Shown here piece after piece: positions 10,293-22,709 of a stretch of DNA of 64,000 nt. Position 1 is the stretch's first letter. Every line of letters begins with the position of its first letter. The position numbers and the translations under genes are program-made. A model generated the notes under the pieces. The model worked only from the letters and a program-made list of their open reading frames with translations. It was not told the origin of the DNA and did not search any database. Source of the DNA: Mesodorylaimus sp. YZB2_4 (lineage: Eukaryota; Nematoda; Enoplea; Dorylaimida; Dorylaimidae); contig JASANH010000902.1 in assembly GCA_030248295.1 (NCBI GenBank), positions 124,001 through 188,000 on the forward strand. The letters are read 5' to 3'.

Positions 10293-13200
10293 ATGTCGGC
10301 GGAAAAAGTGCCACCCTCATCAACATCGCCGAGCCACATCGACCTCGGGCGACACGTGTCGTTCGTGGAGCCCGACGAGCCGTTCGCTGACGACGATCTG
10401 ATGACCGAATCGCAAGAAGGTACGTGCCTGTTCCAACTGCATAAGGCCTTTCGGCACTAAAACGAAATTATCTTTTTTACCAAATCTTTTTATTTTTCCA
10501 GTTCTGCAGCTTATCTTGAGAAAGAAAATTCAAATTTCGCGTGACCAAAAGTTTCAAAACGCTACCAAAGATTTGTGACAGCGAACAGGTGTTTTTTCAG
10601 ACGTTCTGGATTGTATGGAGGGCACTGAGAAGAACTATTTAGAAAGGGACGATTTCGAGTGCGAACTAGGTTCACCCGCCGAGGATTCGTGGTCGGAGGA
10701 CTTCACCGATATCGCCGCCTACGAAATCGTGGACGTGATCGGCGATGATCGGGCCGGTCGACCAGTGGTCGTCATTTACGCATATCGATTGCCCGCCCAC
10801 ACTCCTTCCGCAGATCCCACCCGTCCGTTCGACCATCAGAAGTTTCTGCGGTAAGTCGAATCTGGGTGGCTTGGGAGTCAGGTCTTCCTGTGTCAGCAGA
10901 AGGTTGAAGACAATGTGCGCTCTAGAATCGATGTAGGAATATTGAAAAAGTAACACGAGATTCAGCTTCAACACCCACTTTTAACAGGGGTAGTCAAAAT
11001 TCTGCACCTATGCGAAAAGTCGAAATCATTGATTGCAAAGGGGGATCGTTGGGGAATGAGAATTATGACTTTTTCAATAAATAAGATTTTGGTCCTAAAT
11101 TTTGGCTATTTTCTATGAAATGTGGTTGCTGAATATGAATATCATACTCTTTTAATATTCTGACATCGACTCTAGAATGCACTCCGCCTTTCACTCGTGT
11201 GTCTTTCAGTGCAACAAATCGTGAATATTGGATCAGCGTGACAATATATTATTTTTTGCAGGTATTTGATGCACACTTTGGACAAATTCGTTGAGCAGGA
11301 TTATACAATCGTGTATTTTCACTACGGTCTTCGCAGCTACAACAAACCGTCCACGAGGTGGTTGGTGCAAGCCTATCGTTTATTGGATCGGAAATATAAA
11401 AAGAATTTAAAAGCGCTGTATTTGGTTCATCCGACGAGGTTTATAAAAATCGTATGGACCATGTTCCGGCCATTTATTAGCGCCAAATTTGAACGGAAAA
11501 TGCAATACGTTAATTATTTGCACGAATTGAGAGAACAATTACATTGCGATCAGTTAGTCGTGCCTAAGGAAGTGGAAGAGTAAGTTGCAGTGCACCACTC
11601 CAGCATCCGAATCCTAGCCTTAGGCCAAGAGGGGTCTAGATTTTTTTCGGGTGCTTAGGAACTTTGTACCATAACTATAACAACACGCAACAAAAACTGG
11701 AAAAAATGACCCTTATCCTGAACTGTCGTGATAAGACGACTTTGATGCAAAATGGCGAAGACGCAGATTCTTTTTAATCAGCTTGAGTGCCCTCTGCATG
11801 GCCCCACATCCATCCATGATGAGGGTTTTGGAACTGAGTTTTCTAACGGATTCTCTTGGTTTTCTTCGCGACAATGCGCGATGTAGTGCACTTTTGGAAT
11901 TCTAATTTTTTGCCACGGAAGCATCGATTAATGGGCAGTTCTTGCTTGTGGGGTTGTGGAATGTTTCGCCGAGGCGAACATGGTGCTAATTCGCTACAGT
12001 CAGTCATCGAATCTGTCAGATCTGCGCTTCGTACAATGTTGGTGAAGAGGCTTGGTGATTTTTTTACGCATGTTCGAATTCAAGAAAAATGTTTTAATTT
12101 TTTTAAATAGTGACTTTAAAAAATAATTAAGTTTCCTGCTGAGTTCCGCAATTTACATTGGATGACAGCACATAGTTGTCTGGTTTTCTCTCGATGTAAA
12201 ACACACTCAGGGCATCTTTTGCAACTTTTGTGTGAGGCTGAGGGGGGCTTTGTAAGGACATCCACGAGGAATTGCCCCCTCATCATCCCGATTTAGTCCT
12301 TATTTGGACTCCGTCTCCATCAGTTTTGACCTGTAGGCTACCACTGACCGAAAATATCGGCTACTACCAATCGTTTTTCCTGCCAGTAATGGCGAGACTG
12401 TGGATTTCGCAGACGATTATAGTTTTAGGCGAATTAGTAGTTGTCTGCTGAGAGTGAGTATGACGAGTTCAACCTGCAGCTAGTCGGGGGAGAATTATCG
12501 ATTTCCTCTGACTGGGATGCGTCAATGTCTCGGGTTGAATATTTCAGCCAGGGTTGCACGAGGAACAGGGAGCTGGATTTTGGCCGAAAAGTAAAGTGCC
12601 CAAGAAAAGCCTGGCCTGATTTGTCTTGCTGGTATGACCGTGACCATGCTGCTGGTAGCAATGACGAGTAGGAGATCTCTCCTGACTGGAATGTGTCAAC
12701 TCAAGTATGTATGGGCAAGGGGGGCCGGCCAGGACATTGAACCCTTCCTCTCGAACCCCCCCACCTTAGGTCCAGCGGGAAGAAAGAAAAGGAAGCACGC
12801 AAAAGCGATCAAATTGTGTGGGCAGGACCAAAACGTGACCTGACTGACCAAGTCTTGGTCTCCAAGCACAGGCCGATTGTCCAGCCACCCTACAGTACTC
12901 TATGTAAACAGTCGTACAACTCACTCACTCGATTCGACTTAAACCTGACTTCTCACACGCGATCAGATCAGGCTTAGGCGATCTGATCTGATCTCTACCC
13001 CCTCCTCCCCCCCAAACCCCCCTCTAACCCAGCTGACCTTGCCCATACTTGGTCAACCTCTTGGCCAGCATCGACCGATCCGACCATAGGCCTGGGTCCT
13101 GATCTTTATCCGACTGATCCGCTTTATAAGGGTTGGTGGGGGAGTTTCGAACGTGCGTGGGCTCAGGGAATGGTAAGCAAGGAGGATTCGGTACTCCAAC

Positions 13201-15812
13201 AGCTGCGGCAGGTCTACTTGCTTATTTTGTTTTATACCCATGCCTTATTTCGCACAAAACAAATCCGGACAGGCAGAAATTACATGGTGATCTGACAAAA
13301 ACTTAAATTTCCCGCCAAAAGTTAGTTTGTACAGTATAGGATGCTGATGATTGCCTTATCGAAAGAACCTGCTCATGTAAGGACTGACCACATGGCAGCC
13401 AGTCTGTCATCGTCTGAACTAGGAGATCCTGGACCAGGCTCGTTTATATGAAAGCCTGTCTGTCGGACAGCCGAACCTGTCCTCCCCGTTTGACTTGTGT
13501 CTTTGTGGTCGTAGCACCCGACAATGCGTGATGAGGCACCCTTTGCAGGGTGAGAATACGTATTGTCCCCCGCAAAGGGGGACAATACGTGATGAAGCAC
13601 TATAACCCTCGCGGACCCCATGCAGGGTCCGCGAGGGTTATGGCTCGCGCAAAGTAACCTCCATCACCAGGAATTGAACCTGGGCGAGACGTAGATTGTA
13701 GACGAACACCAAACCGCTGCACCACCGCAGCCCCGGGGTTGGGGAAGGGGTCTCGATGCTTTCCATTGCAGCCTTGCATAAAGATTAGATAGCAGTCTGT
13801 GGACCATATTACGTACTGTAGGATAGCATTGGTCTACTTGGCTTGTCTTGCAAGTCATATTCTGATCACAATGGGCGTCGAGGCGTCTGTAACTCTTGTC
13901 GCAAGAATGATGGTCCTGTGTGGTGTGTCCATTGGGAGAGGCAGAAACCCCCAGTAGCAAAAACTGTCATGGACCCTATCCCCAGCTCTGGGTCTGAAAA
14001 ATCATGCCTACACCAAAGACTTTGGATTTCGAAAAAAAATCTAATGAATTATTGCTAGCTGCTATCGCAGTTTTTCAAAAAATACCCAGACATACAGATT
14101 TTACGCCAAGAAAGGAATGAAAAGAATTCATCATAAATCGCCTGCCTTGCAATGCTCTGCACACTTGATGCAATATTTGGAAGCAGCATGCCAGGTTTGC
14201 AAAGCGCTGCCCACCGAGGCCAGCGAAATCCGCAACTCAAAGAGAGCTTCCTGGCTGAATGGTATCAGAAAGTGTGCTGGCTGCTGGCCTTTGGAATGAA
14301 ACGTAGCAGTGAATGACGCATTAATTTTCATTTTGTGTTAAGACTTGTCAATTGTGACTGCCCCTAATTAATCGGGCCTACACTCAGGCATTAACCTTTG
14401 GCGACCTTTGTCAGGCGGGAATGTATTTAAGAGGATGCCTAAGCCAGTTTGTCCATTGCGAAGTCGGCCATTTCATTTAGTGCTTGTTTTTTCTTCTTTC
14501 AGTCACGATCGGACGTTACTAATGCGCGGCAAAATACAAGCCAAGCCGCCTCCCATCAAGCAATTATTGCCGACCCAGCAGTTCGGTGTCACCTTGTCTT
14601 AGTGAGTGGTGGGCTTGCTTCTTGAAAATTTTTGCCTTGTGTCACCAGAGACAGGCCCTGACCTTGCGAGGATTTCTACGCGCAAGCTGTTATCCCCTTG
14701 CCTTTCATAGTGATGCCTTGCGGGCCATGGCGCGTGGAGAGAATTGATCTCCCCTTGCTGAGAGACATCAACTCGTCGGGTCGATGTTTCAGTCGCAAGA
14801 CTTGCCTCACTCGAGTGGGAGTTTTGCCAGGCTTGGTTATAGTAGTCTGCCAACTCGCACTGTGCGCCATTTTCAGCATTCTTAAAAATCAAGGGGGCGC
14901 GAAACTGCCGCCGATCGTGGTCGAATTGACGGAATATCTGTTGGCCGAAGGATTGCTAACGCCGGGCATATTCCGTCGATCGGTGACTGTGAGCGAGGTG
15001 CGCCAAACTCAAGAACGGATCAATCGTGGTAAGTTTAGTGAAGCCTGAGGGAAGAAAGTGGCATTTTATGGACATCCCTCAGTCCATGACTGTCCGCTGA
15101 CTTTCAGGGGAAAAAATCAATTTCCGTCAATACGACAATCCGCATTTGGCCGCGGTGCTTTTGAAGACGTTTCTACGAGAATTGGCCGAGCCAGTGATGA
15201 CGTTCGCTTTGTATTCTGAAGTATTGAAAACTCAAGGTCAGTCGAGTTGATTTCTGATGTGCAAGCGATTTGTGGTTTATGTTATTGGTAATTCATTTCA
15301 GAGCTGCCTCAGGATCAACGAACGGGTGCCATAAAGGCGCTAGTATCGAAATTGCCAGCAGAAAATTACGCTTTGCTATATCATATCACTAAATTTTTGA
15401 CTGAGGTATGTGATTGCCTCGATAACTTCGCTTGATGCGCATCCTGCTGCTGCCACGGCAATAGCGTACTTGTGGCGCGACGGTTAGTGCAGACACACGA
15501 GAGAGCGTCTGGTAAGAGTCAGAAACTCGAGCCGTGAGTGGGATTCGAACCCTTTGTAACACCAGTCTGACAAACTAGCAGCTGCACCAGTGTGACTTGC
15601 TGTGTTCTGACAGGTTTTGTTTCAAAGCTAGTGGCATTTAGGTGATGGCTCGTTGCGATGCTAATTTAATGAATGCCAACAACCTAGCAATTGTTTTTGG
15701 TCCGAATTTGGCCTGGCCTGGCGACGAGCAAGTGGGATTAGTTCATGTGAATCAATTGACCAATTTCACGTATCGTCTGTTGACCAATTGGGCGGAAATA
15801 TTTGGATCGTGA
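10293..15812 (+). CDS. ARHGAP1: p50RhoGAP: SEC14/CRAL-TRIO plus RhoGAP domain protein
   Basis: Cytosolic GTPase-activating protein for Rho/Cdc42-type GTPases. Eight exons: 10293-10419, 10601-10850, 11262-11579, 14503-14601, 14877-15028, 15108-15236, 15302-15405 and 15642-15812. All have GT-AG borders and consistent phases, giving 449 residues (human 439). After an acidic N-terminal tail, a SEC14/CRAL-TRIO domain spans about residues 80-231 ([36 protein letters not shown]). A proline-rich linker leads to QQFGV and a RhoGAP domain at about 258-449. Catalytic features are present: the arginine finger in PGIFRRS (about R298), [12 protein letters not shown], and [13 protein letters not shown]. Intron 3 (2.9 kb) is full of dispersed repeats. 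Three SEC14-less relatives lie 7-22 kb downstream on the other strand. Confidence 0.96.
13656..13733 (-). repeat. tRNA-like element (second SINE-type family) in ARHGAP1 intron 3
   Basis: The minus strand carries an A-box-like TGGTGCAGCGG and, about 40 bases on, a B-box GGTTCAATTCC. The 3' side does not pair with the 5' acceptor-stem sequence GGCTGCG, so this is a tRNA-derived repeat or pseudogene rather than a working tRNA gene. Confidence 0.6.
14738..14840 (+). repeat. Dispersed hairpin repeat copy in ARHGAP1 intron 4
   Basis: The core CATCAACTCGTCGGGTCGATG can fold on itself and is followed by TTTCAGTCGCAAGACTTGCC and a TCGAGTGGGAGTTTTTG-like word shared with the other copies. Confidence 0.65.
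15527..15598 (-). repeat. tRNA-like element in ARHGAP1 intron 7
   Basis: The minus strand has A-box-like TGGTGCAGCTG and a perfect B-box GGTTCGAATCC, resembling the copy near 13.7 kb. No closed acceptor stem is visible, so a functional tRNA is not claimed. Confidence 0.55.
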
Positions 15813-18800
15813 GTGCTCGTTGAAGGTTTAATTCTTACTTTCCACTCGAGAAATTTGCGTTTAAGTATTTTTCTGTCTATTGTTTCTATAAGCATATAGT
15901 TTAGTGATTTGCAGCGTGTGGTCGCATAAGATATATGGTGATTGCGATGTGCAAGCCTTCTTTTATGAGCGTTGATGATGGTTTGTGTGCACTCTTGTTT
16001 TGTGTGGGTAGTGGTCAAAGTGCCTGCTGGCCATATGTCCTGTGAGCATGTCGGAGGTGATGGCTCACACTCGGCTCGAGTGCATAGGATGTTCTGTATT
16101 TGTTCATATCCGGAAAAAATTTGCTGTGCATGGCCTGTAGAGTGGCTGTGATCACTTCTTGTAACGTTCCCAGCCTTTATTCCAGAATGGCACTGTTGAT
16201 ATGACTTGTTTTTTAATAAAGGACCAATATCGGTTTAGTTGGCGGCGAAGTAGCTTTTCGAATTACTTTAGCATTATTTTTTATGCGCTAGCGTGCAACC
16301 TGAGGTGTCTGCTGGCTGAAACAGTGCAGGCAGCTGACACCTCCGGCTGTGGTGGCATGGGACAAGAATGTGGCATTTTCCTGCAGTCCACTGTTTTTCT
16401 CCCAGATGCTGCAGTCCGCAGGACCTGAAACATTTTATCTCACCACCAGTGTTCGTAAAATGTAGTTTCCGTGCTGGCGCTATGGAGCCTTGCAGTGGTT
16501 GGGTTGCTGCCAGCCAGAACTCCTTCAAGGCCTGGGTTGTGTAGGCGATATTTGGGAGCAGTCCTTGATTATGCACAATAATGGAAGTGTTGGCGTTGGG
16601 TGCAATAGGTCTACTACATGGATTTCCCAATGAGTAATTGGCCAATTACTGGGCCACCAGTTAACAGTGCGGCCCACACAGTGTGCCGTGGGCACTAATT
16701 ATTGCCTGTTTACGTATGTCATGCTTGTCGGTACTGCCAGGCACAACGCATTTTGTAAATGCGGCCCCAATTATTCTTTTTGTTGAAAAGTGGTGCCTTG
16801 CATCGACATTTCGCGTCACCTTGGGTAAAGAATTGTTTTTTGAAAAATTTAATTGGGAATTCGTTTGCGTAGCATGTTTGCTGGAAATCTTGTGCAGCTG
16901 GCAGTCACAATCTGGCGTGTCACAGAAGAATCTGGGCGAAACAATGGAAAAGGCACTGGCGTGCAAGCTCAGTTATGCCGCTCAGGCGCAATGTTGGTGG
17001 CCATAGACGGGCAGTGTCTGATCGGCACCCTCGGCCAGGCCAACCGCACTGGTCATCATCAGTCCAGCAGCAATGGGGTGGTCTAACGACGCTAGTAGAG
17101 TACGAACAGATTTGGTCAGCAATGAAAAGGGCCTGGAGACTCATGCTGCAGCATCCATTTGGGCTCCCTAAGCCAGAATCGGTCAATGGCGCCGAGAAAA
17201 GATTACAAGTAGGCGTGGCATGCCAGCAGGTCAATCAAGGAGTGCGGCCCGTACTGAGCTGGCCAGTTGATCGTGATGGAACAGGCGTGGACACCTTATA
17301 TCACCTATTAGTGCACTGGTTTAGGGACTTGGCGTTGTTTTGTCCAAGTCTGTGGATAGGCCACAGACCTGGCTTCAAAGCTGTGGTGAGAAAAAGATTG
17401 AATATTATCACAGCCTCAGCTCAATATCACATTACAAGCAACGTTTTCAATGTCGCAGTCTGCTTTGTGTTTTTGCTATAACCCTTCATTGTGCATAACT
17501 GGCATGCTGCTTATTTGTTGGGCCAGATAGGCGAGTTTAAATCGTTACGGCATCGTCACGCTTTCCCCAATTTACTAACTGAGCTTGCAGCTTCCTTCGC
17601 AACTTACTCAACTATCAGGGTCAGGATCAGTGTCCCGTGTTATACCTGCTAAAATGTCCGCAGAAAAGCACAAATGTCGATGCAACCTGTTCCACTTCGC
17701 CACTTCTGTCAATTCCTCTGTATGTTGACTGGTAGTGCACCCAAAACTCTGAGGTCGAGCGGCTGCGCCTGCATCCACTGTGCTCCCCGCATCACTGGAA
17801 GTGTTCTTCCAGCATGGTAGCAGAACGTGTTGTCAGACTCACCCGCTCGATCTTACAGTTTAACTTGGCCCCACATACACACACACACCCTGCATACAGG
17901 GGAGTTCAGACGGATGACCGGCGCTTGGGGGAAAAGTGAGCCAGAGGCAGGAGGGAAAAAGGTCACATCGAGATTTTCAGTCTGGCAATTGATATTCTGC
18001 ACGGAGCTGGCAGCTGGGAGCGTCACCCATCGGGATGATGTTGCAGCCATACACTAGGTCAAGACATGATTGGCTACCCTGGGTTTCTGACGTGGTGAAT
18101 AGGCTTTACCAGTCACTCCCTCCAGTGCGCTGCCCTGCCAGTCTACATAGAGGGGAATTCAGAAAAGTGAGTCGGAGGTAGATGCAAAGGCTGCTACTCG
18201 CGAGATGCAACAAGAGACGTGTCTGGCTGGCTGGTCATTATTCGTCTTTTTCGACACGCGTCACAGCGCCCACACTGACCTTGGTTGGCAGTCACGCTAG
18301 CAAGTTGTAAACAGTTCAGCCCACAAAATCACAGCGATCTCAAAGTCTGTAATCTCGTCTATGCTAATTGACTACAACTAACACTTGCACTCTCCACAGT
18401 TCAATGGGCCTCGAGTGGGCACGGACTGAGGGCGCGGCATACACTGCGTCCTGACTCGAAGTTATATTCTTGAACAATGGCGAGACAGACATCAGCGAAA
18501 TTTGGTCAGTGAAAACAAACGAGCAGAATGCATACAGTGCCCACTCGCAGAACTTTGAGTCCCGACTGTTTACAACCTGCACCAGTCGAAGGCGGTAAAA
18601 AATCAATCCTAGCTATGAGAAGTGCAGCAGCTGCTGCTGGCGCGAGACTGATTTTCTCGCGATTCCAATAAAACATGATGACGGCGCCTACAGCAGATCC
18701 GAATCAGCGCACAACCGCGGTGCATTTATCGTTCGTCCAGTCGTAGGAGCCGGCGGTCGCAGAATTATCAGCAGCAACTAGTTCTTACACCACTTTGACG

Positions 18801-19237
18801 CCATTTTCAAGTCGCTGGTGGAGCTCAGGCGCTCCACCTATCAAGAGAGGAGAAACAAGAGTCGCGGGCCAACTATGAGATGATAAGACTACCTGAATTG
18901 ATTCTGGGTACACCCTTTTGAAGTTCTCTGCAAACAGTTGTGACTCTCGTACCCGTCAATCGCACAGCGATATGCTTTCGAGTGAGTGCGCAAAAAGTTC
19001 AGACATTTCATTTGGCGCCATTGCTCGAAGGCCACAGAAATCAATGGTCAGTCCTGTGAAAAAGTGAAAATGAGATGCCCTGGCTTTATCGAAATCAATG
19101 CACATTTTTTAGAACCCCACTCGTAGTCCGAAGATCGCCTCACGTTGTTGATGTGCGGCAGGAGAAACTATCATCCGATTGAACGTGACCACCCCTCCTA
19201 GCAGAGTGAATCCGCGGAGTGCCGAGCAGTCTGTTCC
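15813..19237. other. Gene-free stretch downstream of ARHGAP1
   Basis: I see no exon with family similarity. A short CA-rich patch lies near 17875-17890. Open frames here lack splice context or recognisable residues. The first part should contain the ARHGAP1 3' UTR. Confidence 0.4.
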
Positions 19238-19345
19238 TTTCGGCCCAGTGGCTGCGTATGTGTCTCACATTGGGTGCGGAGTGCGTTCGACTCCCATTCG
19301 GCTGCTATTTCGTGAAATATGCATTATCACCAGGTCTGGCGATGT
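19238..19345 (+). repeat. Degenerate copy of the main tRNA-derived SINE family
   Basis: It contains CCAGTGGCTGCG, TGTCTCACATTGGGTGCGGA and a B-box-like GCGTTCGACTCCC in the same order as the better copies at 28.6, 48.0 and 63.5 kb. Confidence 0.5.
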
Positions 19346-19439
19346 GGTAAAGCATTGGCGCGGGCAACAGCACCGTGTCCTCGTCACATCTCCACCCGCC
19401 GGACTCATGATCTCAGGGAGGATATAAGCTGTATAGTGG

Positions 19440-20060
19440 TGCCCCAGCTGTACAGGGACATAGGCAGGACTGTGAAGACTGCCATATCCAGCTTATTCGA
19501 TCAAGGCACTGTCGGATTGGATACAAGAACATTTCCAATTGAACACGTCAAGACCAAGCTGCTGTGTGAGCACATGATGGAAAAGAAGGCGGGGAAAGCT
19601 ACGCGCAATGCAGGAGCATTGGAAGAGGAAGTTGGCAAACGAGCATATCGACTTGAGGGCTTACTGGAGGCTCAACAGGACCTAGCACGTCGATGGCCAC
19701 ACTCGAAGTATACACTACGCTCTACTGTACAAGGAATTGTTCACAAGAAGCAAAGTCTCGCACTTTGCATCTGAGGTTGATTCAGCCTGCAGGCACTGTG
19801 AGAAGCAGGGAAGATAAGCAGGAGGATGTGCGCCACGTGATCGTCCAGTGTCCAAGGACGCGCGAATTCTGGAAAAAAGTGGAGTTTCTGCTGAAGAAAG
19901 TTGACCCAGCAATGATTTTGAGGGAGGAGAATAAGATTTTTGGTATTGCAGGCCTACAATGCAAGCATATCGCCTGCGTTGCCAGCATGGTTTTGCAGTC
20001 AGCACAGCAGTGCATATGGTACGCGAGGGCTGATTTGAGGAGGAAGACAGGATAGTGGAC
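19440..20060 (+). pseudogene. Decayed LINE (non-LTR retrotransposon) reverse-transcriptase tail
   Basis: A frame at 19693-20055 reads VRHVIVQCPRTREFWKKVEF. This is the CP-x3-FW part of the zinc-binding domain that follows reverse transcriptase in many LINEs. The preceding C-x2-C pair (CRHCEK) is in a different frame about 50 bases upstream, so at least one frameshift has occurred. The upstream frame (19319-19774) has a charged stretch plausible as the end of a reverse transcriptase. No polymerase core is visible, so this is a 5'-truncated, dead copy. Confidence 0.6.
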
Positions 20061-21677
20061 TTGTGGGATGCACTGGGCAGGAGGTGGAAAGTTTTGACTG
20101 ACAAGAGCCAGGTGCTCTCTGTCACCGCGCATGTTCCAGGATTATTTTGCAGAGCCGTCTATCTGGGATTTGTTAGATTAGGGCCCTGGTTGAGGACAAT
20201 AACCAATAACCATAACAAAAAATAAGAATGGAAAGATCGGAAAATCAAATGGATAAAGCTTATGTGTGGTTCCTCTCTTTCTTTTTCTTGTGGGTGTCTC
20301 ATACCCTTGTCATTAATGATGCTGTGTGAGACAAGGGCCATGATCTGGTGCCGGGTGCAGCTGCTGACATGACTGACAAGGAAAGGAGAACAGATCAGAT
20401 AAAAGATCAATAAAACCAATAAAAAAATTTTCGTTTCAGCATGCTATAACGTCGCGCATTGATATAGAAAAATAATTCATCAAAAAAAGCTCTGTTTCCC
20501 TGAGAAAGGTCGAAGGTCAAGACTGGTCACAGGGCCACCTACAGGCGCGCGTGCCGCTTAGCTAGGATATCACACGTACGCCATCCCTCAGGCCTGCGAC
20601 CTGGTGACGACGTGCCATACATACAAAGAAATGTAAAATTCTAACATCAGTGCGAAAACAGAAATAATTAGTGCAAGTTTTTTCATGCTGTTGGTCATGT
20701 ATTCTGCCTGATAACTTTGATCTTCTCTTTCCTTTTATTACTATCAAAAAGTGCATGCAATCAAAGCAAAAACCTAGTGTGTTTTTTATTGTGCCAGGGG
20801 TTGCCCAAATCTGATGTTTTGTGCACATTAGACGACGCTTTCACAATTTTCATTTTCTCCTTCATCGCTATTTGTAATTGGCTTGAAGATATGGTTGCGC
20901 ATTTGCGGCATCGCTGTTTTCGAATTCCACCTCGCGCTATTCGAGAGGGAGCGAAAATTCGATGTTTCTGCCCAGCGCCAAGAATGCAACAAAAGAAACA
21001 GATTTACAGCAGAAAAATTGGGAAAAGTTTTTTGGGTGGAAAACAAACTAACGACTGTAACGAATGTCCTTGCGGGCAAACAAGGAGAGCGGGACGCAGT
21101 TTTTGTTTTCCAGCCAGGTTCAGGGTGGTTCTTTTGCACATACTGCAAATAATGAGTACTGGCTGTGCGGCAACACAGAATTGACAGTAACCCCACGCTT
21201 GCTGCACGTCTGTTCCGCTTTTTTGGATTAGAATGTGGATCTTCAGATTTTAGATTTGCGGAGACGGGGAAAGAAGAGCTTGCAAGGGCTGACGGCACCA
21301 GTCAACAGGATAGCAGAGCATCCGAGTCTCCGATCAGCTGACTGGGAAGACGAAAAGATCAGATGCGCCGAATAGGAATTTGCATCTGTTTTACAAGCGG
21401 AAGTAGCGGCCAAAGAGTGAGGAGAATACACATTTTCAATTGCGCCCTAGAATAAGACTGAGGGGGCGCGAATGCATTAAATACGGAATTATTTTCCATC
21501 AGCTGCACAAAGGGATTAAATTTATAGAATAATTAAAATGCCTGAGCAGCTAGCATTTACATCAGCCCCCGCTCACGTGCTGCAATTGAGTTTGTGTAAT
21601 CGAAAATGCCTATGACGGGCACCCATCATCGGCAGTTGAGCGACAACGCCTCCGTCCTCCTTCATTTCATAGACTGA
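20061..21677. other. Intergenic region without recognised genes
   Basis: Open frames on both strands overlap one another and have no recognisable domain or splice structure. No strong repeat is seen. Confidence 0.35.
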
Positions 21678-21683
21678 TATAAA
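21678..21683 (+). promoter_or_regulatory. TATA box before a small secreted-protein gene
   Basis: TATAAA sits 42 bases before the ATG at 21725, leaving room for a short 5' UTR. Confidence 0.55.
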
Positions 21684-21724
21684 CTGTCATCTATCCTCAG
21701 TGTCATTCCGTTGTAACATCGACT

Positions 21725-22332
21725 ATGTCGCCTTCTACACTTTTTATTCTGTCGCTCATTTGCGTGTGCCTGATTGGTCAGACCAAGCCGTCTGATGCGG
21801 CGAAACTGATTGTGTGCACTTCGCCCTATCGTTCGGGCAAATGCAGAGTATATGACAAGCAGACGCTCAAAGATCAGGCGAGTGCCAAGTAAGTGGTCGA
21901 GTGCTTCGGAAAGAGGGCAGTGTCCTCAGCTTGTATTCCCTGGAACGCTTTTTAGTCCCATGCGAATACAGGCTGAGGATTCAGGATTTCCTACATTTGA
22001 AACCGACTGGTTGGCCATGGCTAGTAAAAGAGGGTACTCGATCTTCCCTGGTTGGAAAACGTGAACCCCTCAGGTTGATGTTACAGCCCACTGGACCAAG
22101 GCAGCAAGACTTGCCTTGCCAGAATCAGAGTTCTTCTCGCTCTGACTTCAGTTTGGCCGCACTCTCACCTGCGCCTGCCAGGTTCGGTTACTCATTGTCG
22201 ACCTCTTTGTTTCAGCCAGTGGTACAAGGGCTTCATGATTCAACGGGCGTTAGTTGGATGATTGGCGAAAAGACCTGTTCAGTGGAGAAAATCAGGATCC
22301 GCGATCCCAAAGATATCGCACTGTGTCTCTGA
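21725..22332 (+). CDS. Putative small secreted peptide, exon structure partly uncertain
   Basis: Exon 1 (21725-21888) starts with a clear signal peptide, MSPSTLFILSLICVCLIGQ, followed by KPSDAAKLIVCTSPYRSGKC and a donor GTAAGT at 21889. A TATA box lies 42 bases upstream. A likely partner exon begins after TTTCAG at about 22214. The best-looking downstream frame (TCSVEKIRIRD..., ending TGA at 22332) supplies two more cysteines but does not join in phase with exon 1 at the obvious sites. The in-phase join instead stops after about 14 codons. Either a small middle exon is missed, the locus is frameshifted, or the protein is short. The intron holds a dispersed hairpin repeat (about 22035-22195). 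Function unknown. Confidence 0.45.
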
Positions 22333-22709
22333 AAGTATAACTATTGCACTTTCGGTCCTGTCCACTCCTTGTTTGCTGTTTGCCGCACCAGATAGCTGTG
22401 TGGCCATCCGAGTGTGCGTGCCCCTAAAACAGTTTCGATAGAAGAAGCAGCTGTTGAAGATTCATCTTAACTTCAAAAGTCAGGAAACTGATGGCACTGT
22501 TGTAAAAATTAGGTGGACAACAAAACATTATCGCATTCGAATGAGCAGTCACGTTTTTCACACTGCATCAATCCAATTTATTTCTAAAAATGCACTATGT
22601 TGTCTGCGACTAAAAAGACTGCTGCAGCACGTGGTCTCTGGCTACAAGTGCGGCGCCACGTGGCCCATCGGCGTTTGAGTCTCGTCAACCGCATGGCCTG
22701 CACTCCATG

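Noticed and set aside
13656-15598. Working tRNA genes at 13.7 and 15.5 kb
   Set aside because: A- and B-box-like words are present but the acceptor stems do not close, so they are treated as tRNA-derived repeats.
16683-17006. A 107-codon plus frame with hydrophobic stretches
   Set aside because: No start context, splice sites or similarity, and it overlaps other random frames on both strands.
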